DNA from: Candidatus Poribacteria bacterium
GTDB lineage: Bacteria; Poribacteria; WGA-4E; WGA-3G
Assembly (NCBI GenBank): GCA_007571305.1
Contig: RKRR01000148.1
Coordinates: forward strand, 1-40,109
Direction: 5' to 3'
Length of the DNA stretch: 40,109 bases
Translations under genes and position numbers: made by a program
Shown here: positions 15,458-25,268 of the stretch, in pieces
How the letters are laid out: the number at the start of each line of letters is the position of its first letter
Position numbering within the stretch: the stretch's first letter is position 1
The notes under the pieces: model-generated
The model's input: the letters and a program-made list of their open reading frames with translations, nothing else
Told to the model about the DNA's origin: nothing
The model's database searches: none

Positions 15458-18400
15458 ATGAAAATTCATAGTAGGCACGAGTGCCGCTTGCGACGTTTTC
15501 GTACACCAACAAATGTATTAATGTTTTTTCTTTTCGTTTTGCTCGTCACTGGAAAGCCACTGTTCGATACTGCCTACGCGCAAACAGTTTCCAGTACCGG
15601 CACGAAATCTGCAGCCATTCAGATTCGGGATGACCTCTCTATTAGCAACCTGCGAAAGGACATTGCACGCCTCTCAAGCCTCGACAGTCGAGTAACTGGT
15701 TATCCACAAGCCGCGAGCGGCAGCAAATACATTTTTGACCGTTTCGTCGAGATAGGTTTGCAAAACGTGGAAAGCCGTGATTTCTCCGTCACTGTGCCGA
15801 TAGACCACGGTGATAGTGTCATTGAAGTACTCTCCCCAGAAGCCAACCTACTACACACTTTTAAACTCACTCCACTCTGGCCGAATCTTGTACGCACTTC
15901 CCTGTTAGCAGACGGAATTAAACATACCGCGTTAGCAGGAGAAACACTCAAAGACATCGCAGAAAGTTACCAAGTTGACGAGACGGCTATCCTTGCAGAC
16001 GATCGAAACAAATTCCTGGCAACTCCAGTTGTCGAAGGAAGCACCGTGTTTATTCCAACGGGAGGTTTATCTGGTCCCCTCCTTTACGGCGATGATAGTG
16101 AACTTGCCGATTTCAACGGCACCAACATTGGCGGATTCTGGTATAGACTCCAAGACGGGGATACGCTCACAACACTCGCCCGACGCTACCGTATTACCGA
16201 AGCGAGTATCACTGATGATATACTCAACGAACACCTCCAAAAAGCGTCCGATGGCATTGATAATGACGAGGATGGCACTATTGATGAATATGGGGAAATT
16301 CCTCTACTATCCGAAATCCTTGGATGGGCAACAGATGGCATTGATAACGATGCCGATGGTTGGACAGATGAAATCCCAGGTGATGCGACTGATGGAATTG
16401 ACAACAACAACAACGGACAAGTAGATGAATCCGGCGAGTTTGTCGCCGCGAGTGAATCACACATCTTTATCCCAAAAGGTGCGATAGTTCTTCTCGATTT
16501 TAACTCCAGCACTCGTTATATCAATGCGGCAATGCTCGGTGGCACCGCTGTCATCTTTATCCAACCCGAAACAACCATCCGGGGGGAAGCAGAAAATAAG
16601 TTCGGTACTGTCCCTGCTAATATACCGAGATTCTGGATATCCAAAGAAGATGCTGCTGTCCTAACGGATTTGTTGGAAGAACAACACGCTCAGGGTAATC
16701 AAGTTAACGTTCGTGTCAGAGGTAAAATGACTTGGGAACGCCGCGTAGGGCAGAATATCCGTGGCTTTTTGGAGGGCGGAGATCCTACCTTACGTGATGA
16801 GCTCATCGTTCTTACCGCTTATTACGACTCCATGTCCGTTGTCCCCGCAATGGCACCTGGTGCTGATCCAACTTGCGGTATCGCGACCCTCATGGAACTT
16901 GCCCGCCTTTTTCGTCAGCCGCAATATCGACCTGGCTATTCTGTCCTCTTTGTTGCGGTTGATGGACACTTCCAAGGGCTTGCTGGCATGCGTGCCTTCA
17001 TGGAAGGTATTGGACAAGATATTGTCGGCTCCGATACAGATTCCCCCGGTACACCAACGATGCACGGACTTCGCCGTGGACTTTCTACAGATGTCATGGA
17101 ATTTGAAGAATTGGGCAGAAGGCTTCTACTTTCCATCGATCGGAGCGTTCTCGTTGATCTCCCCGCCGACTTTTTCCACGGCATACATAACGTAAAGTCT
17201 GATTTGGACTCTCTCACAACTACATTGGATGGCTTGGCAGAAACACGGTCTGAGATTGAATCCCTTACAGAGCAACAGCGCGATTTTTCAGAACGCCAGA
17301 AGAAGCAGACAGATAGAAACCGAAAACGTGAGAAGCAAGGCTTCACAGGTGAAGAGAAGAGTCGTTTGTTAGCAAATCTGGCTCGCTCGGAGAAAGAGGC
17401 TCTGCAAACGACACATTTCCTCAGAGACATTGTCGGTAGGTTAGCTGAGGTTCGCGCTGTAGCACTCGATACGAGTCGATTCGCGCAGCGCGAATTGATC
17501 GAAACACTTGGGTTACCGATTGCCAGGCTTGATACATGGGCGGTAAAGAAACTTATTCACGCGATAGAGACCGGCAGTACTGACGAATACAATACGCACC
17601 CAAATGATGCATACCTTATTCCAGTGCAACAGGGTTCAGACTGGCAAATCCCAATACCCGGAGACCTTCCACAAGAACTTATCCCTGATATCGAGCTGCT
17701 GAACAATACGCTCGCAAACTGGGAGCTGAGCGACAAACGCAAATTTGCCTTGATGTGGACCCCTGAGAAGATACTCGACCGGCATCTAGATCTACACGCA
17801 CTCAACAAAGCGAAAGAAGCACGCAGTGTTTTACGTGATGTCAACGATTCCCAAGAAGTCGCGATCCAACGAGAGATCCAACTACTTGAAAAGGTTCTGG
17901 CACAAATACCCGACAGCCAATCCATTGAAGATGAGATCAAAGGTAGCATTCGGCAACTCAAGGAAACGCCGACGGGGAGACCAAGCGGTAATTCTCTGAT
18001 TTATGGCGGCAAGTTTTTGTCGAAAGCCGGGATAGAACGTCTCACGACTATCGACACCCAACTTCGACAGCGATTAAACGAATCTGAAGACGCTGTCGAT
18101 GCTGCTATATTGATAGCCGATCTTCTTAAAGATAAACAAAGCATCTTTGAAATTGCGCTCCGAAACGCTCGATTGGAACAAACACGCATCCAGAACTTGA
18201 TCGCGACATCAGGAACATTAGGGCGGGAATACTTGGATGAAGAACGCCTCATTTTGGAGAACTACCTATCAGACGACGAAGTCGAACAGGTCATCTCATT
18301 GCGCTCTCGCATCTCATCGCACATTATCGAAAAAGAACTGTTAGAGATTGTCAAAAAGCGTGCGGACACAGATATCGTAGCACTCGAAAACCTTGTTGAA

Positions 18401-21400
18401 CGGCTACCTACGTTAGGCACCGATTTGGATGAAGAAACCAAGGTGCTCCTACGCGATAACATGCTGACCCTCCGCAACGCACGTTTCCGTAACATCCAGA
18501 GCCGCGTCGAAAAGATGTTGCGCATTGACACCAATGAATACAACCGGAAACTTGGACAGATCGAGGCGGCTATCGCACTTCAAGACCTGTTCAACCGGTA
18601 TTATACCTCCCTCTATATTAGTATTGACCTCTCCTCACAATCGAATCAGTTCGGGGTATTCAACAAGGGATGGTTCTATGATCAGCAACCCGAATTTGTA
18701 TTACGTCGCGAGTTTGCAAGCATCGGCAATAAACTTGCTGCTTACGCCGAAGATGCTGATTTTGGTGTCCGCGTCCGTAAACTTTGGCAGTGGACAGATG
18801 ATCAAATTCGACAAGCCGTTATGGCAACTCAATGGACAGTTGCTAACGGAATATCTGATAAAGCCGCCCTTGAAGGGAAGACGCTTGAAACACTACTGAG
18901 TTCGCACTTTAACAAACTCACCGGTCTCAGCGGTGTGAGTCGCCTGATGAAAATGCAGTTTGAGCAGTGGCGCAATCAAGGCGAACCCTCTGAGGATATG
19001 CTCAAGGATATGGATTACATCCGCAAAGAGGTCGAGCGTTTCATCCGAAACGATGTCCGCACTGCAAAGAAGAATAGAAAGAATAACATCCGTACACGTG
19101 AGCAGTTGGACGCAATGCTCCAGCTTCGCTATGAAGATCCGGAAACTTTCTCCGATGAAGAAATTGAGGATATCAAAACACTCATTTCAATCGCAGGACT
19201 CGGCGGGGAATCAAACTTCGTTAACGCCATCTCAGCAAGTGGGGGAAAGACTTGGAAAACGTACATCCCCGGTAAAATTGCTTTTGACAGTGAGGTCGCA
19301 ACGCTTGTTGGAAAAACAGGAATCGCTTTCGCAACTATTGAGGATGCCCGTGTCTTAACGGACACACCCCTCGATACGATTGAACGCGTGGATTTGCGCG
19401 AAGATGGCAATCTCCACCAGCAAGCCCAGACATTGGCATCACTGCTCATCCAAGCACTTCGGGACGAAGAAATGCCTACGGCTGCACGGGTCGGGAATTT
19501 TTACTGCAACCTCTTTGGCGATGTTGTTGAATTTGATGCACGCGAGTCCGCACTACCGAATAAACCTGTCCCCTATCCTATCATAACACTTCGTAGAAGG
19601 CATAAGACCATGATGGGTGTCCGCGGAGACCTGTTTGTGATGGGCGACAACAAGGGAAATTTTGAAGTCGCTGGGTTAGCCATGGAAGGTAGAGCTACAC
19701 GACGGCTCAAGGGAAAACAAGAAGTCGAAGCATATATTCTCGATCCAGACTCTGGAGACATCATCTACGCACCTGATCTAGGGAATTACGGTGCTAAGCT
19801 GCTCCCTAATGAAATTCCCATCAATACTCGTAGACGAGGGTGTCGGGTCGTCACATTCCCGTGCGTATCTACAACTATTTACGACCTCGTGGATCAGCGG
19901 TATCTGCGGACGTTGCGGGAACTCGAAGTCTACGACGCACTCACCGATAGTGCCCCAGAGAAGTACGGGATGTCCAAACCGTGGCAACAGGAAGGTGTGT
20001 CGGCAGCCGAACCCATTGCCCTCGTCTATAGTGAACCGAACACCCGTATTAAAGTCGGGATGGCATACGGGCAGATCGGTAAACGTCTCCTTCTCATCAA
20101 AGCAACTAAGAGCGGCATGAAAAATCCGACGCTTTATACCGGTGAAGGATTTGTCGTCCGAGAAAACGGACAAATTCGTCTCACGCCGTACGTCGTTGTC
20201 CGAGATATGTGGTGGCTCGATGAGAACCGCTCACGACTTTATAAACGGTTTGGTATCTCCAGCGACCGGCTTGACAAACTCCATCAATTCGCGAACGATT
20301 ATCTTGCACGCGCGGAGACTGAATTGCTCCAAAATGACTATCAACAGGCACTTAAACTCGCTCGTGCAGCATGGGGTTACGAATCACGGGCATATCCCGA
20401 TGTGAAACAGACCGGTAATGATGTCGTTAACGGTGTTATGTTCTATCTCGCGTTACTAATGCCGTTTGCGTACTTTATGGAGCGACTCATTTTCGGATTC
20501 CCGAATATTCACAAGCAGATTTTAGGATCCTTCGGTATATTTCTACTTGTATTTTTCTTCTTAAGCCAAGTTCACCCCGCATTCCAGATTACCACCACAC
20601 CTGTGATTATCCTGATCGCGTTTGTAGTGCTTGCATTGACGGTTATCGTCATCAGTATCATCGTTCGAAAATTTGAGGAGCAACTTGAAAAGATCCGACA
20701 AGAGGGGAGTAAGGTTTATAAAGCCGATGTCGGCAGGTTAAGTGCAAGTGCTGCTGCATTTAGTTTAGGTATCTCCAACATGCGGAAGCGGAAAGGACGG
20801 ACGATCCTGACATGCTGCACGTTGGTAATCCTTACCTTTACTGTCATATCATTTACCTCCGTGCGGACGTTCATGCATCCGAATAGAACAAGCCTCCCAC
20901 AAGTGACACCGCGCTATACGGGACTCCTCATCCGTGACCAGTATTGGCGTCCACTTGAGGAACCGGTGCTTACCTCTGTCCTGAACGACATGCAAAAGAC
21001 GCAAATCACACTCACCGCTTTAGAACGGCTTTTGGAACGTAAAAATGAGATCTTAGTCAAGCAAGGGCAACAACCGATTGACCTCGCAGAAGCACGCAGG
21101 GCTTTAGAAGAAGGTGGGTTTATCGAACAGGTAGATGAAGAATCCGTACTGTTCGTCCGGAATGTCATTGCACCGCGTGCATGGTATCAATCGTCAGGAA
21201 CTGGTGACCAATCGTTTGTTCAACTCACACGTACGGAAAACCCAACAGATCCATCGCCTCCGACGCACCAACTCACGGGTGAAGCCCTAACCTTCGCGGC
21301 AAATATGCTCGTAGGTATGAACGAATCTGAACCCGGCGTCAGCGGTATCGATAGATACCTCCAATACGGAAAATGGTTTGATCCAGCAGATGCCAACGAA

Positions 21401-22789
21401 TGGCCGACAGAGTGGCCCTATGCTATTGTGTTACCCAAAGGAATGGCAGAGTTGCTCAAAATTACTGAAAGCGACATGGGTAAAGCTACCGTCTCTGTTT
21501 ATGGTGCTGACTTTACCGTCGTTGGTGTACTCGGTATCGGTTTCAAGGACCTCACCGATAACGATGGCGAAGAACTTACACCTGTCGATTATCAGTTGAT
21601 GCAACAGCAACGTAGCCGTGGTGCTACAGGCGATGAAACGCTTGAAGGTGAATTACAGAAGTACCTCCATCTCACACCAGACAGTGTCGCCATCCTGCCA
21701 TACGAGGTGGTCATGAACCAAGGTGGGACGCTCCGAAGCGTTGCTGTTAACATGGAACCAAGCGACGATGATCCAAAATTGTTAGGTGCAATAGATAAGT
21801 TGGATCTCATCATGGCACCGCTTATGAACCGCATTGCCCTTGACTTTTTTGTGGGGCGTGATAAAGATACGTACCTCTACAGTAGTATCGGAATGACGAG
21901 TTTCAGCGGGATGGGCAACTTGTTTGTACCAATCCTGATTGCGGCTCTTATCGTTCTTAACACCATGCTTGGTGCCGTTTATGAGCGGGTACGTGAAATC
22001 GGTATTTACAGTTCTGTCGGACTCGCGCCTGTGCATATCGCCTTCCTCTTCCTTGCAGAGGCGTGCGTCTACGCCATCGTTGGCGCGGTGTTAGGCTATC
22101 TCATGGGACAAGCGATAGCAACAACCCTCGTACATTTTGGCTGGCTTGCTGGACTGACACTTAACTATTCGTCAATGTCAACCGTCGTCGCAACGATTAT
22201 TGTCATGCTTGTCGTTTTACTCAGTACCATGTATCCGGCAATCAAGGCTTCACGGATGGCAGTCCCTGATATCGAGCGTAAATGGAAACTCCCGGAACCT
22301 GAAGGTGATGTATGGCACTTCAACTTACCCTTTACCGTTCTTGAAGAAGAGGCACTCGGGTTGAACGTCTTTATGCGGGACTATTTTGACGCACATGCTG
22401 ACGAATCCGCCAGCGACTTCTACACGGATCAGGTTGCGTTCAGTCAAGTAGAAGCTGAAGATTCCTATCAGATTGGAATGATGGTATGGCTGGCACCTTA
22501 CGACTTAGGTGTGAGCCAGTCTATCCAGTTTATTACGTCTCCCGTGGGTGGTGAAGAAGAAGACCTTTACAAAATTACGTTGGATGTGCATCGCGAGAGT
22601 GGTGAGATTGCCTCTTGGAAGCGGGTTAATAGACGTTTCCTCAACCTGCTGCGGAAACAGCTTTTGATCTGGCGGACATTCAGTGTCGATATCCGAGCAG
22701 AATTCCATGAACGCGGTAGAACTGAAGGCATGGAGGCATCAACAGAAGAAACAGGACAGATGGAACCTGTCCCGACACCCGCAGATTGA
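15458..22789 (+). CDS. 2443-residue LysM / pseudo-M28 / coiled-coil / FtsX permease fusion
   Basis: A signal peptide ends at AYAQ (~42). An M28-type N-terminal region (RDDLSISNLRKDI...GSKYIFDRF) is followed by LysM-like modules at ~153-198 and ~227-342. The second is interrupted by three DGIDNx(D/N)xxGxxDE repeats at 265, 293 and 312, which look calcium-binding. An M28 peptidase-like fold at ~430-520 has lost its ligands: Y455 replaces the metal His (AYYDS), P471 the bridging Asp (GADPT), and H-F the Glu-Glu (VDGHF). Charged, coil-forming sequence runs from ~560 to ~1250, then a mixed region. About 1660-1740 has three membrane segments, ~1786-1806 another, then an extracytoplasmic domain, and ~2150-2270 the FtsX/MacB permease core (VYERVREIGIYSSVG). 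The start has GGGAG upstream. A compatible ATPase lies at the operon end. Function is inferred: an energy-coupled cell-envelope machine. Confidence 0.8.
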   Translation: MKIHSRHECRLRRFRTPTNVLMFFLFVLLVTGKPLFDTAYAQTVSSTGTKSAAIQIRDDLSISNLRKDIARLSSLDSRVTGYPQAASGSKYIFDRFVEIGLQNVESRDFSVTVPIDHGDSVIEVLSPEANLLHTFKLTPLWPNLVRTSLLADGIKHTALAGETLKDIAESYQVDETAILADDRNKFLATPVVEGSTVFIPTGGLSGPLLYGDDSELADFNGTNIGGFWYRLQDGDTLTTLARRYRITEASITDDILNEHLQKASDGIDNDEDGTIDEYGEIPLLSEILGWATDGIDNDADGWTDEIPGDATDGIDNNNNGQVDESGEFVAASESHIFIPKGAIVLLDFNSSTRYINAAMLGGTAVIFIQPETTIRGEAENKFGTVPANIPRFWISKEDAAVLTDLLEEQHAQGNQVNVRVRGKMTWERRVGQNIRGFLEGGDPTLRDELIVLTAYYDSMSVVPAMAPGADPTCGIATLMELARLFRQPQYRPGYSVLFVAVDGHFQGLAGMRAFMEGIGQDIVGSDTDSPGTPTMHGLRRGLSTDVMEFEELGRRLLLSIDRSVLVDLPADFFHGIHNVKSDLDSLTTTLDGLAETRSEIESLTEQQRDFSERQKKQTDRNRKREKQGFTGEEKSRLLANLARSEKEALQTTHFLRDIVGRLAEVRAVALDTSRFAQRELIETLGLPIARLDTWAVKKLIHAIETGSTDEYNTHPNDAYLIPVQQGSDWQIPIPGDLPQELIPDIELLNNTLANWELSDKRKFALMWTPEKILDRHLDLHALNKAKEARSVLRDVNDSQEVAIQREIQLLEKVLAQIPDSQSIEDEIKGSIRQLKETPTGRPSGNSLIYGGKFLSKAGIERLTTIDTQLRQRLNESEDAVDAAILIADLLKDKQSIFEIALRNARLEQTRIQNLIATSGTLGREYLDEERLILENYLSDDEVEQVISLRSRISSHIIEKELLEIVKKRADTDIVALENLVERLPTLGTDLDEETKVLLRDNMLTLRNARFRNIQSRVEKMLRIDTNEYNRKLGQIEAAIALQDLFNRYYTSLYISIDLSSQSNQFGVFNKGWFYDQQPEFVLRREFASIGNKLAAYAEDADFGVRVRKLWQWTDDQIRQAVMATQWTVANGISDKAALEGKTLETLLSSHFNKLTGLSGVSRLMKMQFEQWRNQGEPSEDMLKDMDYIRKEVERFIRNDVRTAKKNRKNNIRTREQLDAMLQLRYEDPETFSDEEIEDIKTLISIAGLGGESNFVNAISASGGKTWKTYIPGKIAFDSEVATLVGKTGIAFATIEDARVLTDTPLDTIERVDLREDGNLHQQAQTLASLLIQALRDEEMPTAARVGNFYCNLFGDVVEFDARESALPNKPVPYPIITLRRRHKTMMGVRGDLFVMGDNKGNFEVAGLAMEGRATRRLKGKQEVEAYILDPDSGDIIYAPDLGNYGAKLLPNEIPINTRRRGCRVVTFPCVSTTIYDLVDQRYLRTLRELEVYDALTDSAPEKYGMSKPWQQEGVSAAEPIALVYSEPNTRIKVGMAYGQIGKRLLLIKATKSGMKNPTLYTGEGFVVRENGQIRLTPYVVVRDMWWLDENRSRLYKRFGISSDRLDKLHQFANDYLARAETELLQNDYQQALKLARAAWGYESRAYPDVKQTGNDVVNGVMFYLALLMPFAYFMERLIFGFPNIHKQILGSFGIFLLVFFFLSQVHPAFQITTTPVIILIAFVVLALTVIVISIIVRKFEEQLEKIRQEGSKVYKADVGRLSASAAAFSLGISNMRKRKGRTILTCCTLVILTFTVISFTSVRTFMHPNRTSLPQVTPRYTGLLIRDQYWRPLEEPVLTSVLNDMQKTQITLTALERLLERKNEILVKQGQQPIDLAEARRALEEGGFIEQVDEESVLFVRNVIAPRAWYQSSGTGDQSFVQLTRTENPTDPSPPTHQLTGEALTFAANMLVGMNESEPGVSGIDRYLQYGKWFDPADANEWPTEWPYAIVLPKGMAELLKITESDMGKATVSVYGADFTVVGVLGIGFKDLTDNDGEELTPVDYQLMQQQRSRGATGDETLEGELQKYLHLTPDSVAILPYEVVMNQGGTLRSVAVNMEPSDDDPKLLGAIDKLDLIMAPLMNRIALDFFVGRDKDTYLYSSIGMTSFSGMGNLFVPILIAALIVLNTMLGAVYERVREIGIYSSVGLAPVHIAFLFLAEACVYAIVGAVLGYLMGQAIATTLVHFGWLAGLTLNYSSMSTVVATIIVMLVVLLSTMYPAIKASRMAVPDIERKWKLPEPEGDVWHFNLPFTVLEEEALGLNVFMRDYFDAHADESASDFYTDQVAFSQVEAEDSYQIGMMVWLAPYDLGVSQSIQFITSPVGGEEEDLYKITLDVHRESGEIASWKRVNRRFLNLLRKQLLIWRTFSVDIRAEFHERGRTEGMEASTEETGQMEPVPTPAD

Positions 22790-22888
22790 AGAATAGCAGT
22801 CAACAATCGGCAGTCAGTCAAAGAGACGATGAGAATTCTACAGTCCTTTATGACTGATGACTGATAGCTATTAGAAAGGACAGAAAAC
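22790..22888. repeat. Degenerate heptamer-like intergenic repeat
   Basis: The gap contains stacked variants of a (G)CAGTCA / ACTGATGACTGATAG unit, e.g. CAGTCAGTC and GACTGATGACTGATAGC. Similar text fills the other gaps of this operon (23078-23180, 25180-25262, 26340-26364). It is non-coding. Confidence 0.55.
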
Positions 22889-23077
22889 GTGGAAAAAGTA
22901 GCAAGTCTTATCATCATCCTTGGCACCTTCTTATGGCTGTTCAGCGTTCTCGCCCTCGAAGGGCGTTGGCAATGGCAGATATTCTCAGCTCTTGTGCTGA
23001 TAGTTGGTATTTTCTGGGCGCATTTCTGGGAAGAACTACGAGACACCAATGACACCGAAGAATCAGGCGATGAGTGA
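22889..23077 (+). CDS. Two-TM microprotein
   Basis: 62 residues from GTG 22889, with AGAAAGGA about 8 nt upstream. Two hydrophobic helices (about 4-23 and 29-46) are separated by EGRWQWQ and followed by an acidic tail (EELRDTNDTEESGDE). Its conserved position between the giant permease and the polytopic membrane protein suggests an accessory subunit of a membrane complex. The family is unknown. Coding status is supported by the good ribosome binding site and by hydrophobic/acidic organisation unlike the surrounding repeats. Confidence 0.65.
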   Translation: MEKVASLIIILGTFLWLFSVLALEGRWQWQIFSALVLIVGIFWAHFWEELRDTNDTEESGDE

Positions 23078-23180
23078 GAGTTGGCAGTTAGCAACCAGTT
23101 AAGAGGGAAAGTCTGTGTGAATCAAAAACTTCTCATAACTGATGGCTGATAACTAATAGCCGACAGCCAAGAAAGGAGAA
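23078..23180. repeat. Degenerate heptamer-like intergenic repeat
   Basis: Contains GTTGGCAGTTAGCAACCAGT and ATAACTGATGGCTGATAACT-type units, the same degenerate motif as at 22790-22888. It ends at the GAAAGGAG ribosome binding site of the next gene. Confidence 0.55.
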
Positions 23181-23188
23181 CATTCAAT

Positions 23189-25177
23189 TTGGCGAGAGAA
23201 AGAGTATCACAAGCAGATGAATGGCAAGCTTGGGCACAGCGATACGACATTGAAGGTGGTATTCGTACCTTTGAGTCAGGACTAACAGTTAAGGTGTTCG
23301 TTGGAGCACTTTTCGTTGGCTTGCTCATGATGCCAGGTTCCATTTATCTCAGTTATGTATCGGGTGAATCCGGGGCTGGCGCAGCACCTTGGGTTGCCGT
23401 TATTCTATTTACTGAACTCGCGCGGCGTTCCTTTACAACTGCCCGACGGCAGGAGCTTTATATGCTCCTCGGGTTAACAGGTGCAGCCGTCGGAAGTGGG
23501 CTTCAGTACCGGAATTTTATCTGGTACGCTTACTTTATCAACACTCCACAAGCAGCATCCTACGAAATCGCAGATAAAATTCCAGACTGGATTGTACCCG
23601 CAGGCGATTCCGTCGGCGTGCTTACGCGGACTCTAATACATCCAGACTGGTTCCTGCCTATCGGTATCTACCTCATCGGAAAACTGTTGGGGACACTGAG
23701 ATTTGTCAGCGGCCAGTATATTTTGTTCCGGCTTACGGCAGACCTTGAACGACTCCCATACCCAATGGCACCGATTAGTGCTCAGGGGGCAACGGCACTT
23801 GCAGAAACGACGGGCAAAGAAGAAACCTGGCGATGGCGGGTTTTTTCTATCGGCTCTATGGCAGGACTTATCTGGGGTTTCCTCTATATCGGTGTGCCTT
23901 CACTCACCGGTGTTATGATGAGCCAGCCGATTCAGATTCTGCAGATCCCGTGGATAGATTTCACACAGAGCATCGAAGGCTTCGCACCAACAGGCGTTTT
24001 CGCTTTTCGAACCGACTTCGGACAGATGCTCTTTGGGTTCGTGCTGCCGTTCCCAGTTGTCATGACAGAGTTTATCACTGCAATGGCGACGCAATTTATT
24101 TTGAACCCACAAATTCTGTACCGGTATGAGATTCTCCACCAATGGACTCCAGGTTTGGATGTCCGCGGTGTCGGCTTGTTCAACGGGCTGGATTTCTGGA
24201 TTAGTTACGGTATGGGTAAGAATTTTAGTCTTGCAGTCGTTGGAATGGCAGCTTCAATTCCGATGGTCATCAAACTAAGGAAGACTCAAAAAACCGCTGG
24301 TGAACGCGGTTCCTTCGCAACGCCTCCGAACCGTGGCGATTTCCCGATGTGGCTGATGGGATTAATGTGGCTCATCGGTATGGGTGGATTTATCTGGCTC
24401 ATCCACTGGATGGTCCCGAATTTCCCCCTGAGTTTTTTGCTTGGCTACGCATTCCTATACACACCGATTAATTCGTATGTTACCGCACGGACCTTCGGTG
24501 TCTTGGGACGCGACCTCTTTGAAATACCGTATCTACACGAAATTACCTTTATTTTGAGTCGCTATGAAGAGATAGATATCTGGTTCGCGCCACTCCCAGA
24601 CGAGGATTATGGACGTGGTACCCAGAGTTGGCGAGTCCTTGAATTGACAGGGACTACTTTCACCTCGAATCTCGCTGGTACACTGCTGATCATGCCGATT
24701 CTGCTTGTCAGTGGAATTGTGGTGCTTCACTTCATCTGGAAGATTGCACCTATCCCCAGTGCTCAGTATCCGTTTGCTCAAATGATGTGGCCGATTAACG
24801 CTACAAATGAATGTCTCTGGAAAACGTCGCTGCGGGATGGAAACAGTCAAATGCTTCAAGCAATTCGCGGTGACTATGTCTCTGCCGGGCTCACCTCAAG
24901 CCTCGCAATCTACGGAATGTTGTGGGTATTTAAACTACCCTCAATGTGGTTCTACGGAATTATCGGAGGTATCGGCGCGGATCCGGGGGGCATGGTAGCA
25001 CGGCTACTCGGTGCGATTATTGGACGGTTCTACATGATTAAGCGATTCGGAATGCGACGTTGGTATATGTTCAATCCCGTACTTGCGGCAGGATTTGCCT
25101 GTGGTGTCGGTCTGATCGGTATGGGAACTGTCGCAATTGCCCTTGTCTCTAAAGCGGTAATCGTCAAACCGTTTTAA
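23189..25177 (+). CDS. Polytopic membrane protein, DUF6785/DUF6784-like (OPT-transporter-like)
   Basis: 662 residues from TTG 23189, with GAAAGGAG at 23171-23178. The chain has about 12-14 hydrophobic segments. It recalls oligopeptide-transporter-like proteins annotated as DUF6785/DUF6784 in planctomycete-type genomes: FRLTADLERLPYPMAPISAQGATAL-like loop near 180, and LGYAFLYTPINSYVTAR followed by GRDLFEIPYLHEI in the second half. Assignment rests on recollection of the family pattern, not a search. It is embedded in the ABC operon, so it may be part of the same envelope system or a co-regulated transporter. Confidence 0.6.
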   Translation: MARERVSQADEWQAWAQRYDIEGGIRTFESGLTVKVFVGALFVGLLMMPGSIYLSYVSGESGAGAAPWVAVILFTELARRSFTTARRQELYMLLGLTGAAVGSGLQYRNFIWYAYFINTPQAASYEIADKIPDWIVPAGDSVGVLTRTLIHPDWFLPIGIYLIGKLLGTLRFVSGQYILFRLTADLERLPYPMAPISAQGATALAETTGKEETWRWRVFSIGSMAGLIWGFLYIGVPSLTGVMMSQPIQILQIPWIDFTQSIEGFAPTGVFAFRTDFGQMLFGFVLPFPVVMTEFITAMATQFILNPQILYRYEILHQWTPGLDVRGVGLFNGLDFWISYGMGKNFSLAVVGMAASIPMVIKLRKTQKTAGERGSFATPPNRGDFPMWLMGLMWLIGMGGFIWLIHWMVPNFPLSFLLGYAFLYTPINSYVTARTFGVLGRDLFEIPYLHEITFILSRYEEIDIWFAPLPDEDYGRGTQSWRVLELTGTTFTSNLAGTLLIMPILLVSGIVVLHFIWKIAPIPSAQYPFAQMMWPINATNECLWKTSLRDGNSQMLQAIRGDYVSAGLTSSLAIYGMLWVFKLPSMWFYGIIGGIGADPGGMVARLLGAIIGRFYMIKRFGMRRWYMFNPVLAAGFACGVGLIGMGTVAIALVSKAVIVKPF

Positions 25178-25179
25178 TA

Positions 25180-25262
25180 GGTGTCGGTCATCAGTACGCT
25201 CATTTCGTTCGCTTTCAGTGGAATGGGAAACTGATAACTGGCAACCGAGAACTGATAACACT
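25180..25262. repeat. Degenerate heptamer-like intergenic repeat
   Basis: Contains AAACTGATAACTGGCAACCG and GAGAACTGATAACAC, variants of the motif seen in the other gaps of the operon. Confidence 0.55.
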
Positions 25263-25268
25263 TAAAAA

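Noticed and set aside
15290..15478. Minus-strand ORF overlapping the start of the giant gene
   Set aside because: No ribosome binding site or family-like sequence; it overlaps the leader and signal peptide region of a clear gene.
18000..19450. Long antisense ORFs within the coiled-coil part of the giant gene
   Set aside because: Their Ser/Arg-rich composition is the usual complement of Glu/Lys/Arg-rich coding sequence on the opposite strand, so they are shadows.
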